Assembly: GCF_014805685.1 (NCBI RefSeq) | Contig: NC_060904.1 | Location: 14,743,811 to 14,807,810, forward strand | DNA from: Silurus meridionalis | Taxonomy: Eukaryota; Chordata; Actinopteri; Siluriformes; Siluridae | Reading direction: 5' to 3' | Length of the DNA: 64,000 nucleotides | Shown here: piece after piece, positions 1 to 39,262 of the stretch | Layout of the letters: each line of letters begins with the position of its first letter | Numbering within the stretch: position 1 is the first letter of the stretch | The notes under the pieces: model-generated | The model's input: only the letters and a program-made list of their open reading frames with translations | Database searches by the model: none | Told to the model about the DNA's origin: nothing | Position numbers and translations under genes: made by a program

Positions 1-731
1 TGGCCTTACTTGATTCATTTTCTATAATGAGTAGTAATCTAAATCATAATAATCCAATAAAATTGCCTTAGTGTTTTATTCCTTTTATACCACTTTAATT
101 TGTAATTACAATTTACAGTTGATTAAAATAAAAACCCAAGTATATTCACAATTGTATGTTTGACCGATAGTGGATTTTACTGATGGCCCCGGAACAACTA
201 TCGGTGTGGGTTTTTGACGATAGTTTCATCAATCAACAATCGACTCTTCCACAATCTTAGACCAGTGATCTGAATTGCGGTTAGATATAATCTCAGAATC
301 CGGTATCATTCATCAGCACTGGGGTATAAAATCTGATTAACCTACAAGATAACAGGGTTTGATTTCCATTTTCTTTATCAGCACATGCCTACTTGATTCT
401 GTGCGTGTTTTTGTATTCGTCCTTCATATCCCGCTGCATGGTCCCAAAAGTTTTCCTTAATGAGCCCTCTGAGAAAGGCCCTGCTGTGGGAGATCCTGCA
501 GCCTGAAATCTCTAGAAATGTCTTCACTGGACACCTTAAACACCCAGCTGAGACTATTCCTACTGTTGGACTATAATAGAATGCTAGAAAGACGGTATTT
601 GTGTCTAATTTAATTATGTCTAACCTTCAAGTGAGGTGTCAAGTGAAGATTTGGCAAAGAAATATCAAGATATGCTTTTTTATTTTTTATTATTATTTAC
701 TGTATTTTCCAGAGGATTATATGCCTCAGCA
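1..731. other. Intronic or upstream sequence, no gene seen
   Basis: AT-rich sequence without a recognisable exon. The ubr5 exons that should precede the one at 1895 (ends of the N-terminal and UBA region in the known protein) were looked for and not seen, so this is probably part of a ubr5 intron whose upstream exons lie left of the window. Two short overlapping open frames around 601-827 run into the hAT-like element and resemble no protein I know. Confidence 0.5.
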
Positions 732-1554
732 CAGGGGTGTCAAATTCAATTGCACAGGGGGCCAAAACTCAAAGCACACTTTAGGTCACGGGACGAACAG
801 GAAAAACATTTATTGAACACACACTAAAACTGTTAAATATGAATAAAAACAGACAGGAATATTATTCCAGAATAAATAAACTTAAACTTTAAATAACTTA
901 AAATATTTTGCTCTCCATAAAAATATCTCCAGTCAAACACCAGACGTCTCACACCTTCATCATGCAGCTCTTCAGAAACTCTCCCTCTGTAAATAACCGG
1001 CTGATGTGCCTCTGATTTCTCCTCTGCTTTCACACCAGCTTCACTTTGTGATTTTTGCTCTGGTGAAAAACGTCTGCTGAAATGTCAGATTCTTCTACTT
1101 TCTGTATCTTCTGCTCTGCATTCAGGTTTTGTCTCGTAGTGCGTCTTAGATTAAATTCCTTAATTACAGCCACATTCGCTCCACATATAAAACACGTATT
1201 TTCCGGCAGTGTCAGTAAACATCTACTCAGAATCCCATCGGTTTTAGAAGGCTCTGTTTTCAGAATAAACTTTTCTCTTCGCCATTGTGAGGGGCTTCAC
1301 AATAACTTTACAATAGGGTTAAATACATCAACAGACGCTGGACTTGATTGACGCTGGAATGTTCCCAGGTCACCTAGCATTTGGTAAGGCAGCTGTAGCG
1401 CTGCATTATGGGATCTGTAGTTTGTGTTATCAGCGCTTCATATCGACGGGACATAAATACAATAATAATAGATCTATATCAAATCATTTCGCGGGCTGGA
1501 CATAATTGTACGTCGGGCCGGATTTGGCTCGCGGGCCCGAGTTTGACACCCCTG
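732..1554. mobile_element. Nonautonomous hAT-like DNA transposon (823 bp)
   Basis: The element starts with CAGGGGTGTCAAA and ends with the inverted counterpart TTTGACACCCCTG, the terminal inverted repeats usual for vertebrate hAT/Charlie-type elements. The flanking 8-mers are CCTCAGCA (724-731) and CTTTAGCA (1555-1562), which agree at 6 of 8 positions, as expected of an aged 8-bp hAT target-site duplication. Open frames inside are short and no intact transposase is present. It lies in the presumed ubr5 intron before the first visible exon. Confidence 0.8.
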
Positions 1555-1894
1555 CTTTAGCATGTGCTGTGACATGTACTGCAATGTCACATATACAATG
1601 CAAACGTGCATTGGTTAGTGTTTGTGAATTAGCCATAAAACCCTGAACAAACTAATTCTAGACACAAAATCCAATGGCAGGACAAAAATTACAGAGACGA
1701 CAATGAATTGTTCTTGTCTGGAAAATACAGTTCTTTCTATTTTTTTATTTAATTTTATATATATCATGTCTTTTGTAGTCAATTAGTACTACATTGATTA
1801 AACTGTTTCATTACAAGGGTCTTTCCCAGAGAGTGGCTTATTTGTATCCCACTGGTGTGACCCTATTGCATACCAGTTCTCCTTCTTCCCTTAG

Positions 1895-25914
<24,020 letters not shown>

Positions 25915-27075
25915 AGGGTGACAAGTGTTTACTTTACATGTTGTGTAATATTACTAGTTCCATTTTTGTAGATTTTTTTTTTTTTGTCTACAGTTTTATG
26001 AAATTTAAAAGAAATTGCTGTCCCATCCTTGGTGGTATTAGTATATATTTTTTTTCCTCATTTTATTTTATTTTTTTGCAGTCTGGCTTGTGAACGAGGA
26101 CACCAAACGTTCTCGTTTTATTTTTCAGTTGTTGTTTTTTTTCCTTTTCCCGAGTAAGCGTACATTCCTGCATTGGCTCCATTGGCTCGAACTGTAACTC
26201 CCCAGGAAAACACGGCCCGACAGCAAACTGCGTGCCGCACTGCAGCCAAAGATGACAGCAGATGTATTTAAAGAAAAAAAGGAAGATTTCACTGTGATTA
26301 AGAATTTGTTTTTCCCCTTCATTGCCCCGAGCATAAACATTATGACAGAGTTCACTGCTGCCTTTGTGGAAAAAGTCAGTTTTTCTTGTATAGGGGGCGT
26401 AAGGAATTTCAAAATAAACTTGGATGCAAACCATTATTTGATCTTGTATTTACTGACGCACGTAAATATGGGCGCTTGCGGTTTGTGGACACGTCGATAG
26501 TGTATCGAATTCATTTGCGGGTCTGGGAAATGTTTGTGGTTTTTTTTTGTTTGTTTTTTTTTTTTCTAGTAGCATAAAAAGCAGTACTTATTCCAAAACC
26601 TGGTTAGTTACATTCATATCTGGAATATATATATTTTTATTCTACAATTGATTTTGTCTTGCCGATGGTCAATATATGCCGATGTGTTTGGATGAACAAC
26701 CCCCCCCCTCATTAAAGTCAATTAATAGGAAGTGCTACAGAAAATCAGTTGAATTAAACATTTATTGTACAACACCGACGAAAAAAAAAAGCGGGAATGT
26801 GGATGCTTCTTGTCGTTCTTGCTCTCGTCTTTGCAACTTAGCAGATACGATCGTAAAAAAAACAAAAAAAGTTAGTAACGATCAAAGTGCTCGCTTTATA
26901 TATTCGTAGTTTTGGCTTTTTCCCGGTTTCCCTGTTTTGAACGCCAGATACAGACCACTGCCACCTGCTGGTAGAGGAGGGTTTTGTTCTCTCGTGCACC
27001 GCAGAACGTACACGCACGGTTTTGGTGAAAATTCATTGCGAGAGGTCGGATGTTTGCTTTCTAATTCAACTCCTT

Positions 27076-27081
27076 AATAAA
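27076..27081 (+). terminator. ubr5: Candidate polyadenylation signal of ubr5
   Basis: AATAAA follows the ubr5 stop by about 1.16 kb, and the intervening AT- and T-rich sequence looks like a 3' UTR with no other gene. An earlier AATAAA near 26412 is an alternative site, so alternative 3' ends are possible. Confidence 0.5.
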
Positions 27082-27834
27082 GGTTGTTAATTGTAGGCTC
27101 TTAGTATATAGTACAGTAGAGGCTGTAGGAAATGGCATACCTTCCAATATTTAATAGGGAAGAAGTATGCAGGGGAATTCACTAACTTTTTTTTTTTAAA
27201 TTGTTTTGTACCTCCACAAAGTCTGGCTGTAATTGGCTTGCATATTCAACCCTCCGTCCAGAATATAATAAACATCTTAATGGAAAAGATGACCTACATC
27301 TTCAGAATATACGTCATTTACAATATCTATGCACTCTTGTATTGTGGGGTTCAGGAAGCAACCAGCACTGTGTGAGGTTTTTTTTTTGTATTTATTTATT
27401 TATTTATTTACCAACTAGATCAGGCGTGTTCAATATTTTCCACAAAGAGCATGTGTGAGTGCAGGTTTTCATTCCAACCAAACACCACCAGCTTCCACCG
27501 ATTTAGATTTTTATTATTAATGTACTATCAGGTGTGGAAAAGTCTGGACATCCCGATACAGATGTTCTGAAAATCAGCTTTTCCTGGACAGTGTAGAAAC
27601 GTGCAAATGAAGGGCTGTAAGTATGTTTTCCGCTGCTTTATGAATCTCTGCCCAAAAAAGGTTTTATCATCCCAGACTCGAGGCGCCCAATGATTTGCTT
27701 CCTTTACTGTGTTTCTAAGTGAGAAATCTGTTCTGTTCGGTTCTCAAACTCTACTCCTGTTCAGTCTGATGTGCTTCAAGAGAAGAATTTGGTTTATGCA
27801 AACATTTGAATCCTGAGATACTTGAATCTACATT

Positions 27835-28044
27835 CACTATATGGGCAAAAGTATTGGGATGCTCTGATCTCAACACCTTTGGGATGAATTGGAACGTTGA
27901 CTGCACCCCAGGCCTCAACACCTCACTGAACATTGAGTGGATCATCTTCCCAGAAGAGTGGAGGTTATTATAACAGCAAATGGGGACTTGTTGTGGAATG
28001 TGATGTTCAAAAAGCATCTTAAAATCAGGTGTCCACAAACAGTG
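27835..28044. mobile_element. TIR-bounded nonautonomous DNA element, copy B
   Basis: A 210-bp element begins CACTATATGGGCAAAAGTAT and ends GTGTCCACAAACAGTG followed by TA. It shares ends and an internal TTCCCAGAAGAGTGGA block with copy A (12940-13402), in opposite orientation and with an extra internal deletion. It lies between ubr5 and srsf10. Confidence 0.7.
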
Positions 28045-28845
28045 TATTTAAGAATATAATGGACCAATCACACACCCCTGGACACACCTCATATGGAATG
28101 TAAAAATTATCAAATTGTAGAATAATTGGGTAACAATGGTCAGTGGTTTGGGAACAAGTGAATTTTTTTTAGTCCTGCCATTTTTCTTTCTTGGTGTCTG
28201 GATAGTCAGTGATAAAAAAACAAATTGGACTTAATTTCAGTTTTGTGTCTATTGTATGTTTGAGAGTAGGCTTTTGATTTAGGCAGGTGGATTCATCATT
28301 GTGGAGTGTGAAACATGCAAGTATGTGTGAACTGATGTCTAAAGATATGGGAATGTGTCCAGAAGGACCATGTTTCTTCTCTATTAACTAATACAGTTAA
28401 CTAGCCACCAATGTTGCATGAATGAGGTTTCTGGGTAAACAAATACAGGACACATTACAACTTACTCCCACAGAGGGTGTCACTCTATCATCTTGTCCCT
28501 TCCAGTGAACATGTTTATGATCTAGTGTACATATTTAATGAACAGTTTCTTCAATGAAATTAATAATTGAAACGAGCAACAAAGTTCTAGATTTAGCTCC
28601 TGATGAATGTGTATGATGAGGTATGATTTAGCCGTGTTTGCACTACACCCTAGAATATTGGCTTTACTTCTTACTGTGTGTGGATTTTTCTCCATTTTAT
28701 ACAGTTTGATTTTTTCCAGGGTTTCTACACACTGCTGTAGGACACAAAGATTAACTGCATGTCTTCAGCAAAGTTTAACTATTAAAAGAGGGTTAATTAT
28801 CCAAATTATTCACACAAAATAAACCAGTTTTAAACAACCAAAGTT
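28045..28845. other. Intergenic sequence between convergent ubr5 and srsf10
   Basis: AT-rich sequence without conserved coding potential. The flanking genes are convergent and their candidate polyadenylation signals are about 1.8 kb apart. Confidence 0.5.
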
Positions 28846-28851
28846 TTTATT
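28846..28851 (-). terminator. srsf10: Candidate polyadenylation signal of srsf10
   Basis: On the minus strand this reads AATAAA, about 600 nt downstream of the srsf10 stop codon. The intervening AT-rich sequence with long A/T homopolymers would be the 3' UTR. Confidence 0.5.
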
Positions 28852-29456
28852 CACACGAGCTTTTTCTCTGATCCGGCCCAGAATGAAGAGAGTAAAACAT
28901 ACATTGGTGTAGTTTCAGCTACATGGAATCAGGGATACATTTACCATCAGCTTTTGGTTAAGAAAAAAAAAAAAAAAAAAAAACACCCTGTTTAATCTCT
29001 CGCAAGAGAAACGACTGGATTAAAATTTTTTGTACAAACCAAAAGCATTCGAATCCAATAGAGAAAATATACACACAAAATACTGCACTCTACAACACGT
29101 CCTTTTCTAACTATTGCCTAAACAGAATAAATTCAATATAAAACGGTCCTTTTTGATCAAAGGCATGTACAGAGGACTAGACCCTTTTTTTTTGGTGAAT
29201 CTCTAAAGTGGACAACTGAGGGACAAAACAGCTATTAAATTTAAATTAAAAAAAAAAAAAAAAAAAAAGCAACACTGATTCATTATTATGCAGGATGATA
29301 AATCGAACAGAACTGATCCTGAAAGCAAGAAATCATGTTTTCCCCCCAAAGCAAAACTGCAGAAACAAAAGTTAACCAAAGTAAAACAGCCTTTACACGG
29401 TGGGATTTACAGTGTGCCAGAGCTGCACGAGTTACAGTATTAACGCACAAAGTCTC

Positions 29457-33567
<4,111 letters not shown>

Positions 33568-33858
33568 GTCGCTCTAAAAGAAAAAACGAACAGAAACCGC
33601 CGATGCGCGCCGAAGAACCCTTTTATCGAAGGCCGCCAACGTCGCGGGTTTGCTTCTTGCGCATGCGCGTTCGGGCCCGGTAGTACGCATGCGCCTTGGG
33701 ATCATCTGACGTCCATTCAATGGATGAGAAGATCGGATCATTTTAGTGACTCGGTTCTTTGAATCTTGTTCATCAAAATAATCGAATCTTTTTTTTGTCA
33801 TTTAGTTCATTTGGTCAAAAATAACATAAAATGTTACATGCATAACATGGCTTAATAC

Positions 33859-34250
33859 TCAGTAAACACATTAATAGTAAAGCATGTTATGTACAGACAC
33901 AAATCCAGAATATAAACTTAACTTATATAATTAAATATAAAGCTGAACGTAGCTTAATGCGATAAGTCAGCATTTTTAAAAGACCAAACTAAATCAAACT
34001 GTTTATCCGTACTTTATATTGTGTTTACTAAGTGTGGTCTTTTAAATACTGTCTTAGCATTAATGCCATGTTAAGCTTTTTCCTTAACGGTTTTCTATTG
34101 GAGAAAAACACTTAAAGCGTGATTAAGGGTGTTACGTTCGTAATCTGGACTCGTGTCTGTACATAGCATGTTTTATTATTAATGTGTTTACTGAGTTTGG
34201 TCTTTTAACGAACACTGTCTTATCGCATTAAGCTACATTAAGTGTTTTTC
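33859..34250. repeat. Nested inverted repeats (foldback cluster)
   Basis: The block CAGTAAACACATTAATA followed by TGTACAGACAC at 33859-33900 recurs inverted at about 34151-34195. The block TAGCTTAATGCGATAAG with AAAAGACCAAACT (about 33953-33993) recurs inverted at about 34194-34245, and partly again near 34020-34075. The whole could fold into a long imperfect hairpin. It lies upstream of the srsf10 promoter. Confidence 0.65.
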
Positions 34251-35470
34251 AAGTTAAGCATTTTAGAATGTCCCCCAGTGATGTGACTCAAAAACCTCAA
34301 CTATTGCATTGTGTATCATCTTGTGACAATAATGTCAAGATTCGGACAAAAAAAAACAAAAAACGATCTATTGCATTGTGTAGCATCTATAGGAGTCATG
34401 TGAAAAAAGAACAAACAACTCAGACAATAAGACTAATGAGATGAACAACTCAATTCTGTTTCCTGTGTATGCACTGCATAGCATATATGGGAGTCACGTG
34501 GTAAAAAAATGACTTCGTCTAGAAGAGTAGAAAGATGAACTCCATTCTCTTTCCTGTACATAACCTACAGAGATTTTGCGATGCTTAGTTTACGCATGTC
34601 CAGTAGAAAATTAACGAATCGCTCTTAAAACTCGTTCTTCGTACTCGTTCTTCTAAGTCAAATTTAAGGAAAATTGATAAAATGATGGAATCGTTTATGA
34701 ACAACCTATCACTACCCATCACTAATGGGGCATGCTTGATCAATGCAACTGAGGATGGATGAGGCCTGGAAAAGCATCTCAAGAGAAGGATTTGGTTATG
34801 CACATGGGTGTCAGACTTCTGGTAGACTTCTTTACTGCAAAGGATTTGCATGCAATTAAAAATAATTGGAAAAAATCCTTGTTTCTTTGCTTTATAACTT
34901 TTCAAATTGTAAAAAGAATGGTGTTAATATATAATTTCCTCCACTTCAATTATAAGTATGTAATCTAATACAATACAACACCACTGCATGCTACGAGATC
35001 ATGCATATTTTGTGTTACTTTTCATGTCAGAATCCAATCCAAGCACAGATCAATTAAAGTGAAATCTATTAACTTAATTCTTAAAGATTCCTTCCTGCCT
35101 CCTGTCAAATTAATTTTCTAAAAGTTAATCAATATTATTATTCTCATATATGTAATCTCCAATATAGAATATGAGGACAAAGTACAACTAAAATATTTTC
35201 TAAGCATTATAATAAAGCAAGAAGGAAGGAAGGAAGAAAGGAAGGAAGGAAGGAAGAATTGTTTCATTTATATATGCAGATTTTCCTTCTGTTTACTCAA
35301 TGTCTCTTAAATGTTAAACAAACTTGTAAATTATTTTATTTACAACACAAAAGCCAATTCCCAGAGCATTCTGGGTTGCCCAGTACCAAAACACATACAT
35401 GTGGAAAGGAACAAAAGTATGTAATATTTAATTAGATACTAATATAGTCGACATTTTGACAAATGACATT
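34251..35470. other. Intergenic sequence between srsf10 and fabp10a
   Basis: AT-rich sequence with degenerate repeated words (CTATTGCATTGTGTA and GGAGTCATGTG variants near 34300-34510) and a GGAA tetranucleotide run at 35219-35257. No coding region is supported. Confidence 0.5.
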
Positions 35471-35476
35471 TTTATT
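35471..35476 (-). terminator. fabp10a: Candidate polyadenylation signal of fabp10a
   Basis: The minus strand reads AATAAA about 48 nt after the TGA stop, giving a very short 3' UTR. A second AATAAA about 190 nt after the stop is an alternative. Confidence 0.5.
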
Positions 35477-35523
35477 TAAATAGATGGCATATTTTGAACT
35501 GGAGACATTTTCAGCAGGCCAAG

Positions 35524-35792
35524 TCACATCTTTTTACTTTTCCTGACCATGGTGGTTCCTCCTACAGTCAAAGTCTAAGGGGAAAGAGAAAGAGAAAATG
35601 TCAGCTTTGTGATAATATTTAAAAAACGTAATAATAATAAAATCTCTGGCAGTGCATTTATGTACAGAACATAAATTGCAAAAGCGTTGTACACATGATT
35701 CACAATCTTGCCATGGACTGCATCTGACCAATTTATTATCTTTCTATTATTTCTGGCCATGATACAGATCTGAGTGTTTGTTGAGTTTGTTG

Positions 35793-35823
<31 letters not shown>

Positions 35824-37517
35824 CGATCATCTCTCCACCCTTGATCTCCTGCCTGTGTGAGAACTTCTCAGACTCACAGATGAGCTTTCCTCCCTCCATC
35901 TTCACAACACACTAGAAGAAACACAGATCACAGATGTGTTCAGTATTGTAAAGATGTTCGAGCACATTCATTCAATTATATCTAATTTCCATAGCTTCTA
36001 GGAAATGAATCAGGTGTCTATTGGATGATGAACTAAGTGTTCTAAGGTAGTGGCATCACATTTTATATCCATATGTACTCATTTGCAGAAGTTCAAAATA
36101 TATGTAAATCTGTCTATGGTGGATTTAAACAACGAAGTGATTTGGGGATATAGTAATATTTACCTTATGTTTTACCTCAGGAAAAAGGTCTATAGTTTTT
36201 CCCTGAGGTAAAACATGAGGTAAATATTACTATATCCCCAAATCACTTTGTTGTTTAAATCCACCATCCTCTTAAGGTTTCTCCCTGATGCCATCTCAGG
36301 GGGGTTTTCTTTGCCATAGTTGCCACTAGCTGACACATTAGGGATACAGTTATAGTGACAATAAATCAAGTTTTAACACATCTTTATCGCAATGTCTATA
36401 CAAATACTCTACAAACAAAACAAACAAACAAAAAAATTGAAAAAAAGAAAAAAAGAGTGATCTTGCTATTCTTGCTTTCTAATTTGCTAGATAACATAAC
36501 ATAACATCTCATGGTCTCAATGTATTAGTCATTCGGTAAAAGTTAAAATGATGCCACACTTGAAATAACGAATTTAGCTACAAAATACAAAATAACGTAG
36601 CTAGCTAACCAGCCTGACAGCCTTCTGTATTTAGCTAGCTAGTTAGCTTACTAATAAGGAAAGGAAAGACAGAGGCTCAGGTTATAATGTTTTGTTGTTT
36701 TTGAAGATTATTAAAGGCATTTAAAATAGGATAAAAGGGGTAATAAAAAGTACAGCAATTTAACAACCTGTTTTTGTTGTTGCTAGCATTGCTGTTGTTG
36801 CTCTAGCATTGACATAGTTTAATTGACTTCATATTAAAACTTAAACAAAACAACAACAGAGCTGATCAGTCAACACACACAGCATGCATTCAATCATATT
36901 AATAACAATATAACAACAATGTAGCGTTAATATCGGAGAGTGACTATTGAAAGGCTAAGGGCAAAACATAACATAAATCAGAGCTAGGGTCTTGCTTGTT
37001 CAAGTAAATCCCACAAAGGGGCCCATATCCACCAGAATAAATTGGAATTGTTCTGCAAGTCTTTAAAGTTGTTTTTATGATGGTTTTAATCAAATAGCCC
37101 ATTCAGCCAAATGATACTTGGAAATGACCTCAATAATAAACTGTAGTATGAGGTATTGGGAATACCTTGAGCTTATTTCCGCCCATGGTGGTGATATCGG
37201 CTTCCTTGCCGATAGTGAAGGAGTTAGTAACTGTTTTCCCAGGGGTCTTTGCAGTGATGACAAAGTCATTGCCTGTCTGTTGGATCTCCGTGACAGGTTT
37301 AATATCTTTGGCCATCTTGATGACATCTTCAGGTAGTGCTAAATGACAAAATTACAAATCAGTTTAACTCAAATTGTTTAATTAGTAGCTAAGTGTAGCT
37401 AAGCACATAATATTTTAGCATAAGCACATAATATTAAATAGCATACTCACATATGGCCCTGAGGAACTCCTCGTAGTTTTCCTGAGCATAAACCTGCCAC
37501 GTTCCACTGAAAGCCAT
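35524..37517 (-). CDS. fabp10a: Fabp10a, liver basic fatty acid/bile acid-binding protein (complete, 126 aa)
   Basis: Fabp10a is an abundant cytosolic lipid chaperone of the non-mammalian vertebrate liver that binds bile acids and fatty acids in a ten-stranded beta-barrel. Exons in transcript order: 37517-37451, 37338-37166, 35911-35822, 35574-35524, the four-exon layout of all FABP genes. They give 127 codons including TGA, the same 126-aa length as zebrafish Fabp10a. The protein starts [20 protein letters not shown], the FABP signature. It continues with the [20 protein letters not shown] helix-turn and the [20 protein letters not shown] strands, and ends [12 protein letters not shown]. Junctions all join in frame. 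Expression is expected to be hepatocyte-specific, in line with the TATA box and HNF1-like site upstream. Intron 3 starts inside a GT repeat and intron 2 holds a strong hairpin. Confidence 0.96.
35794..35821. repeat. (CA)n microsatellite at the fabp10a exon 3 donor
   Basis: On the transcript strand exon 3 ends GAG and the intron begins GTGTGTGTG without any other sequence, so the donor is the first unit of the repeat. Each following GT is a potential in-register donor. Confidence 0.95.
36116..36267. repeat. Near-perfect hairpin (71-bp arms, 9-nt loop) in fabp10a intron 2
   Basis: The left arm 36116-36186 (starting ATGGTGGATTTAAAC, ending CCTCAGGAAAAA) is the reverse complement of 36196-36267 with only about two mismatches and one extra C. 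The loop is GGTCTATAG. It looks like a young palindromic MITE. As part of the fabp10a primary transcript it would form a strong RNA hairpin. Confidence 0.9.
36268..36365. repeat. Fragment of a common teleost interspersed repeat
   Basis: The text TTTCTCCCTGATGCCATCTC followed by TTGCCATAGTTGCCACTAGC and CATTAGGGATA resembles a sequence found in very many copies in fish genomes. It directly follows the hairpin, so hairpin and fragment may be one insertion or a nested pair. Confidence 0.5.
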
Positions 37518-37607
37518 TTTGATCCTGGTGACTGGTGTCTCCTTCACCACAAGACGGGTTTCTGAAGCTCTGTTAAGTGTGCAGAAGCTCAAATGCCGCC
37601 TCACCTA

Positions 37608-37615
37608 CTTATATC
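37608..37615 (-). promoter_or_regulatory. fabp10a: TATA box of fabp10a
   Basis: The minus strand reads GATATAAG, about 91 nt upstream of the ATG. With the usual 25-30 nt spacing the transcript would start near 37580 and have a 5' UTR of about 60 nt. Confidence 0.7.
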
Positions 37616-37641
37616 AGCAGGAAAATGACTACTCTAGCATT

Positions 37642-37654
37642 TGTAATCATTAAC
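37642..37654 (-). promoter_or_regulatory. fabp10a: HNF1-like site in the fabp10a promoter
   Basis: The minus strand reads GTTAATGATTACA, matching 11 of 13 positions of the HNF1 consensus GTTAATNATTAAC, about 30 nt upstream of the TATA box. A CAAACAAAGG word just upstream is a possible FOXA site. Liver promoters of this gene in zebrafish are known to depend on HNF-type elements. Confidence 0.65.
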
Positions 37655-38083
37655 ATCCTTTGTTTGGATAACCAAGAGTTCAATAACATCCTTGGGTTGG
37701 TAACCGTACTGACACTTTGGCATGGTACAAATTTAGAGATTTGCTACAATTCCATACATTAGAAATACATTTATGGTCAAATGTTAGGGGACAAAATACT
37801 TCAAAAATAACTTGTAAAAAAAAATTAAATCCTAATCAGAAACATAATCCAGTCCAAGCATGGAGCTATAAATTGAGTCCAAAGTGAAACAGCCTATATA
37901 ACAGCTTTTTCACCTTATTTCATTAAGAGTTTTGCCAGTTTGCAGCCACTTATGAAATCATAGCTGAGAATATTTAGCATTTATTCATTCATATTCGGAA
38001 TATCCTTTATCCTGGTCCTGGATTTATTTGTCTGTCCTTAAAATTGGAGGTAGAAATACTGGTTTATTAAATTGATAGAATAT

Positions 38084-38086
<3 letters not shown>

Positions 38087-38146
<60 letters not shown>
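38087..38146. repeat. (CA)n microsatellite
   Basis: About 29 CA units upstream of fabp10a, about 0.6 kb from its TATA box. Confidence 0.97.
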
Positions 38147-38148
<2 letters not shown>

Positions 38149-39206
38149 ATCATGCCAGTATCGGTGCTGATGGTCTATCATCTTAAGAAGCAAATATCAA
38201 TTAATGTCCTATGCATGCAAAACATAGAGTAGACAGGATCGATGCGTTTTCACCATGCCATTTCACAAATATCTCCATCAATGAGCCCCTCTTCCTTCAC
38301 ACATTTCATACACATTCGCAACCCAAACACAAATCATCAAACTTGAGTTTCATTGAGTTGAATCAGGTGGTAATCTGATATTTGGTGCGCCTTATGAAAT
38401 CCCAAAATGTCCTGCAATGGGTTGTGTCCAAACAATGAATTTTAGCTTGCCCTGAATACACTTTTACTATTTGGAGGTAATAGAAAAAATGACATATTTT
38501 ACACACTGAATTGCTTGCTTTCACCTGGTGTTGCTGGGAAAACACTCATGTGTGACCAGGATAGAGCAATTCATGAAGATCATCTCTACAATGACACAGA
38601 TTGTAGCCCATCTATTGCAATGTATCAATCAAAACAAAGAGACTATTTCCAGAACAGATTTGGATGTGTGTTGGGAGTCTCAGCAGAGCAATGACCACTC
38701 ACACATCACTCACTCAATCAATCAATATCACTGCAGTTTGTCTGCCTACAAAGTGAACCGTACAATCGGTGACCAGAGAAACTGGGCAATGTATGAAAAT
38801 GACTAAAACAGACAACAAAACAATAAAAGTTACAGCAAGGCAAACCAGAGCACAGCTACATAGAAGGTGGATCTTTTGGAAAATCATCACACTTCCTGCT
38901 TTGGTCAGTTATATTAGAATCAAAACCAGATTTATCCAACACTTTACTAAAGAGTAAATTATAACTGAACAAATGTTATTTGGTATACGCTTTCATGGTC
39001 AGGCCTCTATCCAGATTCTGAGGTTTTCACAACATTAACAAGAACGTCCATGCCGCTCGCTTCAATAAGCAGATTTTACACCCAGATATACAAACCCTGT
39101 GTCCTAAACACACTCCAGTGTACAGCTGAGCCACAGGTTAATGACACTGTGGACATTTGCTTTTCAGAAAAAGGTCCTCAACTTGCATAAGAAAGCAGAT
39201 ATCTTC

Positions 39207-39210
39207 ACAC

Positions 39211-39260
<50 letters not shown>

Positions 39261-39262
39261 AC
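39207..39262. repeat. (CA)n microsatellite, slightly interrupted
   Basis: CA array with single-base interruptions between fabp10a and myom3, followed by sequence resembling that after the array at 38087. Confidence 0.95.
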
